Positions 35,225 to 43,497 of a stretch of 64,000 bases of DNA are shown here, one piece after another. The DNA comes from Streptomyces sp. NBC_01549 (GTDB taxonomy: Bacteria > Actinomycetota > Actinomycetes > Streptomycetales > Streptomycetaceae). The notes below the pieces were generated by a model. The model did not search any database and was not told where the DNA came from. It was given only the letters and a program-made list of their open reading frames with translations. The first letter of the stretch is position 1, and each line of letters opens with the position of its first letter. The position numbers and the translations under genes were made by a program. The stretch lies in NCBI RefSeq assembly GCF_026339955.1, contig NZ_JAPEPW010000001.1:4087001-4151000 (forward strand). The letters run 5' to 3'.

Positions 35225-35727
35225 GGCCGTCGGTACAGGAGCAGGGCGCGGGCGAGGCAGGCCAGCGCGAGCGTCGACAGCAGGGCCCGTACGACGTTCC
35301 AGGCGACCCAGGTGTCCTCGAACCTCTGGCGTACGGCGGCCGGGTCGGCGATCGTCGCGGGGTTCCCGGCGTCCGCCAGGCGGTTGTTGAGCGGGATGTT
35401 CACGGCGACCGTGAACAGCAAGGCCAGCGCGTACGCGGCGAGGGCGGCGAACACCCACCACCGGTGGGGGGACTTGCGCGACTGCCAGGCGGAGACCGCC
35501 GTGAGGACCAGCGCGCCCATGAAGCTCAGGAAGAACACCGGGTTCTGGATCACGTCGTTGACGTTCTGCATGACCTCGATGAAGACGCGGTCGTCACTGC
35601 GGGCCAGTGACGGCATGACGGCGCAGGCGAAAATGTAGAAGACCCCGGCGATCAGGCCCATCGCGACCGTGGCCGCACCCAGGACACCTCCGGCGGTGGT
35701 ACGCCGCCCCGTGCTGTTCTCTGTCAT
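35173..35727 (-). CDS. DUF1772 (anthrone oxygenase-like) membrane protein
   Basis: A 184-residue integral membrane protein with four predicted helices, one near each of GGVLGAATVAMGLIAGVFYIF, FFLSFMGALVLTAV, WVFAALAAYALALLFTVAV and a C-terminal segment. The NIPLNNRL motif after the third helix is typical of DUF1772. The fungal relatives are anthrone oxygenases, but the bacterial function is unknown. Start is ATG 35727. Its 3' 52 bp overlap the end of nnaR on the opposite strand. Confidence 0.85.
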   Translation of the reverse strand: MTENSTGRRTTAGGVLGAATVAMGLIAGVFYIFACAVMPSLARSDDRVFIEVMQNVNDVIQNPVFFLSFMGALVLTAVSAWQSRKSPHRWWVFAALAAYALALLFTVAVNIPLNNRLADAGNPATIADPAAVRQRFEDTWVAWNVVRALLSTLALACLARALLLYRRPYTSAYLESAAGSSASR

Positions 35728-35904
35728 CCCGTCGAGTCAACCGGCGTGGTCCGGCGACGGACATGGCCGAGGCGCGCGGCCCCATAAGCGGACGTCCACT
35801 CCCCGACGGGCACAGGTCTTCCGGTCACGCGTGCAGCCATGCACTGTAGGGGGTACGACCCCTACCGACCCTCACGGCGGTAACCCCAAGGCGGTGACAG
35901 GCGC

Positions 35905-36492
35905 ATGGCATCGGGCATGGCCACGGCCTCGTACGAGCTGCGATTCGACTCCGGGCGGATCTGCCTGGACCTCCTGGCGACCACCCACCCCGAGGAACGG
36001 CTCGACTCGCTGGACCGGCTGCGCACCTGGATCATCCGCTCCGGACTGGTCCCCGCGGGCACTCCGCTCGCGGCGGCCGACATCTCCTGGCTCGTGGGCT
36101 TTCGCGAACTTCGCGGCCATGTCGCCCAGTTGGTCCGCGGTGAGCTGGGCGCGCGGCCCGCGGACGCCGCGCTCGCCCGCGTCAACGCCATCGCGCTCGC
36201 CGCTCCGCCCGCCCCCTGGGCCGTACGCGCGGACGACGGCTCGCTGCGGCGTCGGCTGCACACCCCGCCCGGCTGCCCCGGGCTGCTCGCCGTCATCGCC
36301 CGCGACGCCCTCGAACTGCTCACCGACCCGCTGGCACGGGCGAGCCTCAGACAGTGCGAGGGGGACAGTTGTCCGATCGTCTACCTCGACACCTCCCGGG
36401 GGCGGCGCCGGCGGTGGTGCTCCAGCGAGGTATGCGGAAACCGGGAGCGGGTGGCCCGGCACCGGCGCCGGGCGGCCCTCGCCCGGGCGTGA
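35905..36492 (+). CDS. CGNR zinc-finger (ABATE domain) putative regulator
   Basis: A 195-residue protein with an N-terminal ABATE stress-response domain (FDSGRICLDLLATTHP) and a C-terminal CGNR zinc finger. The finger ligands are in CEGDSCPIVYLDTSRGRRRRWCSSEVCGNRERVARHR, where CGNR itself is visible. Such proteins are presumed DNA-binding regulators. Start is ATG 35905; the ATG at 35917 is an alternative. It lies 230 bp upstream of the sigma factor gene on the same strand. Confidence 0.9.
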   Translation: MASGMATASYELRFDSGRICLDLLATTHPEERLDSLDRLRTWIIRSGLVPAGTPLAAADISWLVGFRELRGHVAQLVRGELGARPADAALARVNAIALAAPPAPWAVRADDGSLRRRLHTPPGCPGLLAVIARDALELLTDPLARASLRQCEGDSCPIVYLDTSRGRRRRWCSSEVCGNRERVARHRRRAALARA

Positions 36493-36551
36493 ATCATGCG
36501 CGAACCGTGTGTGAAACGCGTCACAGTGTCGCGATCCCGGCGGCTCGATCC

Positions 36552-36575
36552 GGAACCTTCACTTCATCTCTACGT
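36552..36575 (+). promoter_or_regulatory. Candidate ECF-sigma promoter upstream of sigU
   Basis: GGAACC (36552-36557) and CGT (36573-36575) are spaced 16 bp from the end of GGAAC, matching the usual ECF promoter pattern. It lies about 150 bp upstream of the sigma gene, suggesting autoregulation. Confidence 0.5.
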
Positions 36576-36722
36576 GATCTTTCGATCGCTTCCAGTGATC
36601 AACAAACTTCCTTCACAACTCTTCCAAGAAATATGTCCTATCTCTTTGAACATGCGCACGCCCAGATGCGTACTCCGGGATGAGCGACCGACTGGGGGAT
36701 CCCCCGGACACCGGAGGTAGGC

Positions 36723-37313
36723 GTGCGCAAGGATTCCGCCGTGGCTGATGAACGAAGGTCAAGGGCCCGACATCGCATGAATCCGTCTGCGTCGGCTTCG
36801 TCTAGCGAACCCGACGAGGAGCTGATGCGTGCGCTGTACCGGGAACACGCGGGTCCGTTACTCGCGTACGTGCTGCGGCTGGTCGCGGGGGATCGGCAGC
36901 GTGCCGAGGACGTTGTGCAGGAAACACTCATCCGTGCCTGGAAGAACGCCGGTCAGCTCAATCGGGCGACCGGTTCGGTACGACCCTGGCTGGTGACGGT
37001 CGCCCGGCGCATCGTCATCGACGGCCACCGCAGCCGGCAGGCCCGGCCGCAGGAGGTGGACCCGTCACCGCTGGAGGTCATTCCCGCGGAGGACGAGATC
37101 GACAAGGCGTTGTGGCTGATGACACTGTCGGACGCGCTGGACGACCTGACCCCTGCTCACAGGGAAGTCCTGGTCGAAACGTACTTCAAAGGGCGTACGG
37201 TCAATGAGGCTGCCGAGACACTCGGCATACCCAGCGGCACCGTGCGCTCCCGGGTGTTCTACGCCCTGCGGTCGATGAAGCTGGCGCTGGAGGAGCGGGG
37301 GGTGACGGCATGA
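36723..37313 (+). CDS. sigU: ECF RNA polymerase sigma factor (SigU-like)
   Basis: A 196-residue ECF sigma factor. Region 2 is seen in YREHAGPLLAYVLRLVAGDRQRAEDVVQETLIRAW and region 4 in LTPAHREVLVETYFKGRTVNEAAETLGIPSGTVRSRV. Start is GTG 36723 after GGAGGTAGG. The stop overlaps the next gene's start (ATGA), so translation of sigma and anti-sigma is coupled. The order, followed by a helicase and malic enzyme, matches the SigU/RsuA locus of S. coelicolor as I recall it. The symbol is based on that synteny. Confidence 0.85.
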   Translation: MRKDSAVADERRSRARHRMNPSASASSSEPDEELMRALYREHAGPLLAYVLRLVAGDRQRAEDVVQETLIRAWKNAGQLNRATGSVRPWLVTVARRIVIDGHRSRQARPQEVDPSPLEVIPAEDEIDKALWLMTLSDALDDLTPAHREVLVETYFKGRTVNEAAETLGIPSGTVRSRVFYALRSMKLALEERGVTA

Positions 37314-38140
37314 ACGCATACGGGGGTTACGGAACAGGCGGTCCAGGAGCCATGCAAGGACCACGGGGACAACAGAATCCCGGTGACAACATCCACGAAA
37401 CCGTCGGCGCCTACGCCCTCGGTATCCTCGACGACGCCGAAGCGACAGCCTTCGAGGCCCACCTCGCCACCTGCGAGTGGTGCGGCCAGCAGCTCGACGA
37501 GCTCGCCGGGATGGAACCGATGCTCGCCGCGCTCGCGGATCTGCCCGCCTCGCAGGGCACCCCGGCCATCGGTGAGTCGCTGGCCGCGCGCCCGAGCCCA
37601 CAGCTCGCGGAACGGCTGGTCGACGAGGTGTCGGAGCGGCGCGCGGTCAAGCGCCGACGCGGCCTGTACCTCGTGGCGGCCGCGGCCGCGCTGATCATCG
37701 GCGGTCCGCTGACGGTGATGGCCGTCAGCGGCGGCGGCACCACCACCACCGCGTCGCCCGACTCGGCGATGGCCACCAGCCCGGCCAAGGCCGCCTTCGA
37801 CGTCATGACGGACAAGAAGTCGGCCACGGACCCGAGCACCAAGGTCAACGCCGTCGTCGCGATCGAGAAGAAGGACTGGGGCACCCACGCCGTCCTCCAG
37901 CTCAAGAACGTCAAGGGCCCGCTGAAGTGCTCGCTGATCGCGGTCGGCAAGAACGGTGAGCGCGAGACGGTGACCTCCTGGGCGGTCCCGAACTGGGGCT
38001 ACGGCATCGCCGACGCCAAGACGGAACAGGCGAAGAACCCCCTCTACGTCCACGGCGGCGCGGCCTTCACCCCGAACCAGATCGACCACTTCGAGGTCAT
38101 GACCTTCGACGGGAAGCGGCTCGTCGAGGTGAACGTGTGA
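37310..38140 (+). CDS. rsuA: Membrane-bound zinc-finger anti-sigma factor (RsuA-like)
   Basis: A 276-residue anti-sigma factor. The cytoplasmic N-terminus has the ZAS motif His-x3-Cys-x2-Cys in AHLATCEWCGQQL, which holds the ECF sigma factor inactive. One transmembrane helix follows (LYLVAAAAALIIGGPLTVMAV, about residues 118-138), then an extracytoplasmic sensing domain of about 130 residues. ATG 37310 overlaps the sigma stop by four bases. Release of the sigma factor presumably follows proteolysis or a conformational signal from outside. Confidence 0.9.
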   Translation: MNAYGGYGTGGPGAMQGPRGQQNPGDNIHETVGAYALGILDDAEATAFEAHLATCEWCGQQLDELAGMEPMLAALADLPASQGTPAIGESLAARPSPQLAERLVDEVSERRAVKRRRGLYLVAAAAALIIGGPLTVMAVSGGGTTTTASPDSAMATSPAKAAFDVMTDKKSATDPSTKVNAVVAIEKKDWGTHAVLQLKNVKGPLKCSLIAVGKNGERETVTSWAVPNWGYGIADAKTEQAKNPLYVHGGAAFTPNQIDHFEVMTFDGKRLVEVNV

Positions 38141-38223
38141 GCGAACTCAGGGCGCGCACGTAGCCTCACGGGGCCCCCTTCGCGTACGGTTGACGGCTGC
38201 CCAGCACGTCAGAAGGGGGCCCG

Positions 38224-40650
38224 GTGGCCGCTCAGGCTCAGCAGGAAACCGCGCTCGACCAGATCCACGATTCCGCACAGGACGATTCCGTACGGGATCG
38301 TGAGATCAGCGTCGAGCAGCAACATCTGGACCGGGTGTACCGGCGCCTCGAGGAGAAGATCCACGAGGCGGAGTTCCTGATGAACGACGCCGCCCAGCGC
38401 GGCCAGGTCGGTACACCGGGGGCGCTCGCGGAGCGCGACGCCCAGGTGTTCCGCGCGGGGGTTCATCTGAACCGCCTGAACAACGAGTTCGAGGACTTCC
38501 TCTTCGGCCGGATCGACCTGCTCCTCGGGAAGGACGGCAAGAAGGGCCCGGACGGCGCCTACACGGCCGTCGAACCGGCCGAGGGTGTCGTACGGGCGGA
38601 CGAGACCGGCCAGTACGCCTCCATCGCCGAGACGCTCCACATCGGCCGCATCGGGGTGCTGGACGCGGAGTACGCGCCGCTGGTCATCGACTGGCGGGCG
38701 CCCGCCGCGGCCCCGTTCTACCGCTCGACGCCGGTCGACCCGGGACGGGTCGTACGCCGCCGGGTCATCCGCTCCAAGGGCCGCAAGGTCCTCGGCGTCG
38801 AGGACGACCTGATGCGCCCCGAGCTCAAGGCCACCCTCGACGGCCAAGAACTCCCCGTGATCGGCGACGGCGCCCTGATGGCCGCGCTCGGCCAGGCCCG
38901 CAGCCACACCATGCGGGACATCGTCGCGTCCATCCAGGCCGAACAGGACCTCGTGATCCGCGCCCCCGCGGCGTCGGTGACGTACGTGGAGGGCGGCCCC
39001 GGCACCGGCAAGACGGCCGTGGCCCTGCACCGGGCGGCCTACCTCCTGTACCAGGACCGCCGCCGGTACGCGGGCGGCATCCTGATCGTCTCCCCGACCC
39101 CGCTCCTGGTCGCCTACACGGAGGGCGTGCTGCCCTCCCTCGGCGAGGAGGGCCAGGTCGCCATCCGCGCCATCGGCTCCCTCGTCGACGGCGCGGAGGC
39201 GACCCTGTACGACTCCCCGGCCGTCGCCCGCGCCAAGGGCTCCTACCGGATGCTCAAGGTGCTGCGGAAGGCCGCCAGGGGCGCGCTGGAGACGCCCGGC
39301 ACCAGCCCGGGCCGGTCCACCGCCGACGGGGACCGGTCGGAGCAGCTCGCCTTCGGCGAGGAGGCCGCCCCGGCCCCCTCCGGCACCCCCACGCGCCTGC
39401 GTGTCGTCGCCTTCGGGCGGCGGCTGGAGCTGGAGGCCGCCGAGCTCGACCGCATCAAGCACAACGCGCTGAGTGGGACCGCGCCGGTGAACCTGCTGCG
39501 CCCGCGCGCCCGCAAGCTGCTGCTGGACGCGCTGTGGGCGAAGTCCGGGGCCGGTACGCGGCACACGGACCCGGAGCTGGCCGCCGAGCTGCGGTCGTCC
39601 TTCGACGAGGACGTCGCCTCCGAGGACAGCTTCATCGACTTCCTGAACGCGTGGTGGCCGGAGCTGACCCCGCGGGGCGTCCTCGCCGCCATGGCCGACG
39701 AGCGGCGCCTGGGCCGCTGGGCGCGGCGGATCCTCAACCCCGGCGAGGTGCGACGGGTCGCGCGCTCGCTCAAGCGGGACGGGCTGTCCGTCCACGACGT
39801 GGCGATGCTGGACGAGCTCCAGGCGATCCTTGGGATGCCCGCCCGGCCCCGCAAGCGCCGTGAGCTGGACCCGCTGGACCAGCTCACCGGTCTCGAGGAG
39901 CTCATGCCCGTACGCGAGGAGACGCAGCGCGAGCGGGCCGAGCGGCTGGCGCAGGAGCGCGTGGAGTACGCGCACGTCATCGTCGACGAGGCGCAGGACC
40001 TCACGCCCATGCAGTGGCGGATGGTGGGCAGACGTGGCCGGCATGCCACCTGGACCGTCGTCGGCGATCCGGCGCAGTCCTCGTGGTCGGACCCCGACGA
40101 GGCCGCCGAGGCCCGTGACGAGGCCCTGGGGACCCGTCCCAGGCGCCGCTTCACCCTCACCGTCAACTACCGCAACCCCGCCGAGATCGCCGAACTGGCC
40201 GCCAAGGTCCTCGCCCTCGCCATGCCTGGCTCCCAGTCGCCGTCAGCCGTACGGTCCACCGGGGTCGAGCCGCGTTTCGTGGCGACGAACAACGCGGGCG
40301 CCGTCGTACGGGACTCGCTCGCGCAGACGGTGCGTGCCGAGGCCGCGCGTCTGCTGGACCGCGTGGACGGCACGGTGGGCGTCGTGGTGGCCATGAACCG
40401 GCGCGAGGAGGCCGCCCGCTGGCTCGCCGGGCTCGGCGAGCGGGTGGTGGCGCTCGGGAGCCTGGAGGCGAAGGGGCTGGAGTACGACGCGACGGTGGTC
40501 GTCTCTCCGGCGGAGATCGCCGACGAGTCGCCCGCGGGTCTGCGGGTGCTGTACGTCGCCCTCACCCGGGCCACGCAGCAGCTGACGATCGTCTCCGGCG
40601 ACCGCGACGAACCCGACGCGAACGGGGTGCCGGATCTGCTCCGGGACTGA
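38224..40650 (+). CDS. HelD-like superfamily 1 helicase/ATPase
   Basis: An 808-residue UvrD-like ATPase. The N-terminal coiled coil (REISVEQQHLDRVYRRLEEKIHEAEF) and the IGRIGV/VIDWRAP block are typical of HelD proteins, which bind RNA polymerase and can strip it from DNA. Walker A is GGPGTGKTA near residue 256; Walker B and motif II are VIVDEAQDLTPMQW; late motifs include TVNYRNPAEIA and VLYVALTRATQQL. Start is GTG 38224 behind AGAAGGGGG. Some Streptomyces HelD-type proteins protect polymerase from rifamycins; whether this one does cannot be told from sequence. Confidence 0.88.
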   Translation: MAAQAQQETALDQIHDSAQDDSVRDREISVEQQHLDRVYRRLEEKIHEAEFLMNDAAQRGQVGTPGALAERDAQVFRAGVHLNRLNNEFEDFLFGRIDLLLGKDGKKGPDGAYTAVEPAEGVVRADETGQYASIAETLHIGRIGVLDAEYAPLVIDWRAPAAAPFYRSTPVDPGRVVRRRVIRSKGRKVLGVEDDLMRPELKATLDGQELPVIGDGALMAALGQARSHTMRDIVASIQAEQDLVIRAPAASVTYVEGGPGTGKTAVALHRAAYLLYQDRRRYAGGILIVSPTPLLVAYTEGVLPSLGEEGQVAIRAIGSLVDGAEATLYDSPAVARAKGSYRMLKVLRKAARGALETPGTSPGRSTADGDRSEQLAFGEEAAPAPSGTPTRLRVVAFGRRLELEAAELDRIKHNALSGTAPVNLLRPRARKLLLDALWAKSGAGTRHTDPELAAELRSSFDEDVASEDSFIDFLNAWWPELTPRGVLAAMADERRLGRWARRILNPGEVRRVARSLKRDGLSVHDVAMLDELQAILGMPARPRKRRELDPLDQLTGLEELMPVREETQRERAERLAQERVEYAHVIVDEAQDLTPMQWRMVGRRGRHATWTVVGDPAQSSWSDPDEAAEARDEALGTRPRRRFTLTVNYRNPAEIAELAAKVLALAMPGSQSPSAVRSTGVEPRFVATNNAGAVVRDSLAQTVRAEAARLLDRVDGTVGVVVAMNRREEAARWLAGLGERVVALGSLEAKGLEYDATVVVSPAEIADESPAGLRVLYVALTRATQQLTIVSGDRDEPDANGVPDLLRD

Positions 40651-40693
40651 CACTCCCGGGGCCGACGCCCCGAATGAACTCTCGGGGTGGGAA

Positions 40694-40721
40694 TTGCCTT
40701 ACGGGGATCCTTTGTTACCTT
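40694..40721 (+). promoter_or_regulatory. Candidate promoter for a small RNA
   Basis: TTGCCT (40694-40699), a 16-bp spacer and TACCTT (40716-40721) form a good vegetative-type promoter. The predicted start is near 40728. Confidence 0.5.
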
Positions 40722-40727
40722 GGATGT

Positions 40728-40858
40728 GACACCGGCCCGATCCAAGCCCCCGGGCCCAACCTTCGTCGCTACGAGCGACCACTTGCCGCGAGGCGAGCAT
40801 GGCGGGTCGGTGTCATTAACGAGAAGAGGCTCACGTCACCTGGTGATGTGAGCCTCTT
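40728..40858 (+). ncRNA. Candidate small RNA between the HelD gene and malic enzyme
   Basis: A promoter at 40694-40721 and a strong hairpin ending at 40858 would define a transcript of about 130 bases. It contains no credible reading frame. Inside are a small stem (gtcgctacgagcgac) and a 17-bp terminal stem (40824-40840 with 40842-40858), the two arms nearly touching and closing with a tight loop. It could be a free-standing sRNA, or an attenuated leader of the malic enzyme gene 206 bp further on. Boundaries are inferred. Confidence 0.4.
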
Positions 40859-41064
40859 ACGTTGTCCGGCTTTCGGCGGCCGACCGTTTCTCATAAGGCC
40901 GCGCGCTCTCGTACCGTGGAAGCGTTCTTCCGAAATCGCGGGCCCCAGCTGCGAACAAAACGTTCGCAATCCGGGGCGGCTACCACGTACCGAGGGGTAG
41001 GTGCGACGATCGGACGGCGTACCCGCGACACAGCAGTACCCGGTGAAAGCAGAGGAAGTCGGCC

Positions 41065-42495
41065 ATGGCAACGGCGCCCAGCGTCTCCTACTCGATTACG
41101 GTCCGGCTGGAGGTGCCCGCGAGCGGAACCGCGGTCTCCCAGATCACCACGGCCGTAGAGTCCCACGGAGGCTCGGTGACCGGCCTCGACGTGACCGCCT
41201 CAGGCCACGAGAAGCTCCGCATCGACGTCACCATCGCGGCGAGCTCGACGGCCCACGCCGACGAGATCGTCCAGCAGCTGCGCGGCATCGAGGGCGTCAC
41301 GCTGGGCAAGGTCTCCGACCGTACGTTCCTCATGCACCTCGGTGGCAAGATCGAGATGCAGTCGAAGCACCCGATCCGCAACCGTGACGACCTCTCCATG
41401 ATCTACACCCCGGGTGTGGCCCGCGTGTGCATGGCGATCGCGGAGAACCCCGAGGACGCTCGTCGCCTCACCATCAAGCGCAACTCGGTTGCGGTCGTGA
41501 CGGACGGCTCCGCCGTGCTGGGCCTCGGGAACATCGGCCCGATGGCCGCCCTCCCGGTCATGGAGGGCAAGGCGGCCCTCTTCAAGCGCTTCGCCGGCAT
41601 CGACGCCTGGCCGATCTGCCTGGACACCCAGGACACCGACGCGATCGTCGAGATCGTCAAGGCCATCGCCCCCGGCTTCGCGGGCATCAACCTCGAGGAC
41701 ATCTCCGCGCCGCGCTGCTTCGAGATCGAGGCCCGGCTGCGCGAGGCCCTCGACATCCCCGTCTTCCACGACGACCAGCACGGCACCGCGATCGTCGTCC
41801 TCGCCGCCCTCACCAACGCCCTGCGCGTGGCGGGCAAGGACATCGGTGACATTCGTGTCGTCATGTCCGGCGCGGGCGCGGCCGGTACCGCCATCCTCAA
41901 GCTGCTGATCGCCGCGGGCGTCAAGAACGCCGTCGTCGCCGACATCCAGGGCGTCGTGCACGCGGACCGCGCGGACCTCGTCGACGCCGCCCCCGATTCG
42001 CCACTGCGCTGGATCGCCGACAACACCAACCTCGAGGGCCTCACGGGCACGTTGAAGGAGGCCGTGCGCGGCGCCGACGTGTTCATCGGTGTCTCCGCCC
42101 CGAACGTGCTCGACGGTGACGACGTGGCCGCCATGGCCGACGGTGCCATCGTGTTCGCGCTCGCGAACCCCGACCCCGAGGTCGACCCGGCAATCGCCCG
42201 TCAGACCGCGGCAGTTGTCGCGACCGGCCGCTCCGACTTCCCCAACCAGATCAACAACGTGCTGGTGTTCCCGGGCGTCTTCCGCGGCCTCCTGGACGCC
42301 CAGTCCCGCACGGTCAACACCGAGATGATGCTGGCCGCCGCGGCCGCCCTCGCGGACGTGGTGACCGAGGACGAGCTCAACCCGAACTACATCATCCCCA
42401 GCGTCTTCAACGACAAGGTCGCGGGCGCGGTCGCCGGAGCGGTGCGCTCCGCGGCGAAGGCCGCGGGGGCGTCGGCGTCGGTGTCGGCCGAGTAG
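41065..42495 (+). CDS. NAD(P)-dependent malic enzyme with N-terminal ACT domain
   Basis: A 476-residue enzyme that converts malate to pyruvate and CO2, supplying pyruvate and reducing power. Residues about 1-90 form an ACT regulatory domain (YSITVRLEVPASGTAVSQI). The catalytic part has YTPGVARVC, SAVLGLGNIGP, the metal-binding VFHDDQHGTA and the nucleotide fold VVMSGAGAAGTAI. Start is ATG 41065. The absence of a phosphotransacetylase extension separates it from the large MaeB type. An NAD-linked enzyme is expected by homology to the S. coelicolor gene at the same locus; cofactor choice is not certain. Confidence 0.92.
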   Translation: MATAPSVSYSITVRLEVPASGTAVSQITTAVESHGGSVTGLDVTASGHEKLRIDVTIAASSTAHADEIVQQLRGIEGVTLGKVSDRTFLMHLGGKIEMQSKHPIRNRDDLSMIYTPGVARVCMAIAENPEDARRLTIKRNSVAVVTDGSAVLGLGNIGPMAALPVMEGKAALFKRFAGIDAWPICLDTQDTDAIVEIVKAIAPGFAGINLEDISAPRCFEIEARLREALDIPVFHDDQHGTAIVVLAALTNALRVAGKDIGDIRVVMSGAGAAGTAILKLLIAAGVKNAVVADIQGVVHADRADLVDAAPDSPLRWIADNTNLEGLTGTLKEAVRGADVFIGVSAPNVLDGDDVAAMADGAIVFALANPDPEVDPAIARQTAAVVATGRSDFPNQINNVLVFPGVFRGLLDAQSRTVNTEMMLAAAAALADVVTEDELNPNYIIPSVFNDKVAGAVAGAVRSAAKAAGASASVSAE

Positions 42496-43015
42496 GCACC
42501 CCGGGCCGGTGCGGGCGGCACCGGGGGCCGCCGCCCCCGCACCCCCGCCTCGGCCCGGACGGCCTCGTCCTCGAACGCCGGACGGGCCGGGAGACCTGCG
42601 CGGGATGATCGTGGTCGGTGGTTCCAGCGGTGTGACTTGCTGTGACGATCGCCACGACGACCGCGCGTCGGCGCGTCGCGAGATGCGGCGTCCCTGGCCG
42701 CCCTCTAGGGTGGCGGCCAGGCTCGGGCCTCCCAGGCCCTGCGGTCCGCTGCCGGGAGCGGACGGAGCGTCACCACACTGAGGCAGTGGCGCTTTTCGTG
42801 TGACTCCCAAGGGTGTTCGTGTGACTCCCAGGGGTGCCGGATTGGCTTTCCCGCCGCAGGTGGGGGCAGGATGCGTCTTCGGGCGCGAGGGTCTGGCTAC
42901 GGACCCGGGTCCGGGGACCGACCGAGGGCCCTGGCAGCATCGGCTTCGCCGCATCCAACATGCGGCTCCGCCGCGTGGCACGCCTCAACGGCAAGAAGAA
43001 CACGGGAGTAACAAA
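42496..43015. other. Intergenic region upstream of hup
   Basis: A 520-bp gap without a gene. It holds a fragment of a dispersed Streptomyces repeat (cctcgaacgccggacgg type, 42561-42587) and a 21-bp tandem duplication at 42795-42836. The hup promoter must be here; TAGGGT near 42706 is one possible -10 box, too weak to call. Confidence 0.5.
42795..42836. repeat. 21-bp tandem repeat, two units
   Basis: Units at 42795-42815 and 42816-42836, beginning ttcgtgtgactccca, differ at one base. They lie about 180 bp upstream of hup. Confidence 0.85.
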
Positions 43016-43297
43016 ATGAACCGCAGTGAGCTGGTGGCCGCGCTGGCCGACCGCGCCGAGGTGACCCGCAAGGACGCCGACGCCGTTCTGGCCGCGTTCG
43101 CCGAGACCGTCGGCGAGATCGTCGCCAAGGGCGACGAGAAGGTCACCATCCCCGGCTTCCTGACCTTCGAGCGCACCCACCGTGCCGCTCGCACCGCGCG
43201 CAACCCGCAGACCGGCGACCCGATCCAGATCCCCGCCGGCTACAGCGTGAAGGTCTCCGCGGGCAGCAAGCTCAAGGAAGCGGCCAAGGGCAAGTAA
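43016..43297 (+). CDS. hup: HU family nucleoid DNA-binding protein
   Basis: A 93-residue HU protein that bends and compacts DNA. MNRSELVAALADRAEVTRKDADAVL is the typical HU N-terminus, and GFLTFERTHRAARTARNPQTGDPIQIPA contains the beta-arm with the conserved RNPQTG motif and intercalating Pro. It lacks the long Lys/Ala tail of the second Streptomyces HU (HupS), so it is the short HupA type. Start is ATG 43016 with GGGAG nine bases upstream. A strong terminator follows. Confidence 0.95.
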   Translation: MNRSELVAALADRAEVTRKDADAVLAAFAETVGEIVAKGDEKVTIPGFLTFERTHRAARTARNPQTGDPIQIPAGYSVKVSAGSKLKEAAKGK

Positions 43298-43344
43298 GCC
43301 GCGCTCGTGTGCCACGGGACGGCGCACGACCCGCAGTAACGCCA

Positions 43345-43379
43345 ATGGGGCGGCCCCCTGGACCGGGGGGCCGCCCCAT
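43345..43379. terminator. Terminator between hup and murA
   Basis: A 14-bp perfect stem (43345-43358 with 43366-43379). It lies between convergent genes and may act in both directions. Confidence 0.85.
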
Positions 43380-43497
43380 CGTCGTACGTACGACTGGAAC
43401 TGTCGCGCGCGCGACAGCGTGGCTGTCCGGACGACAGACAGCCACGCTCTCCGAGCTATCCGAGCGCCTTGCCCGGGCCGGAGGGGAGAGGCTGAGG

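Noticed and set aside
36723..38140. Zinc-responsive SigR/RsrA-type thiol switch for the sigma/anti-sigma pair
   Set aside because: The anti-sigma has a transmembrane helix and an external domain, unlike the small soluble RsrA type.
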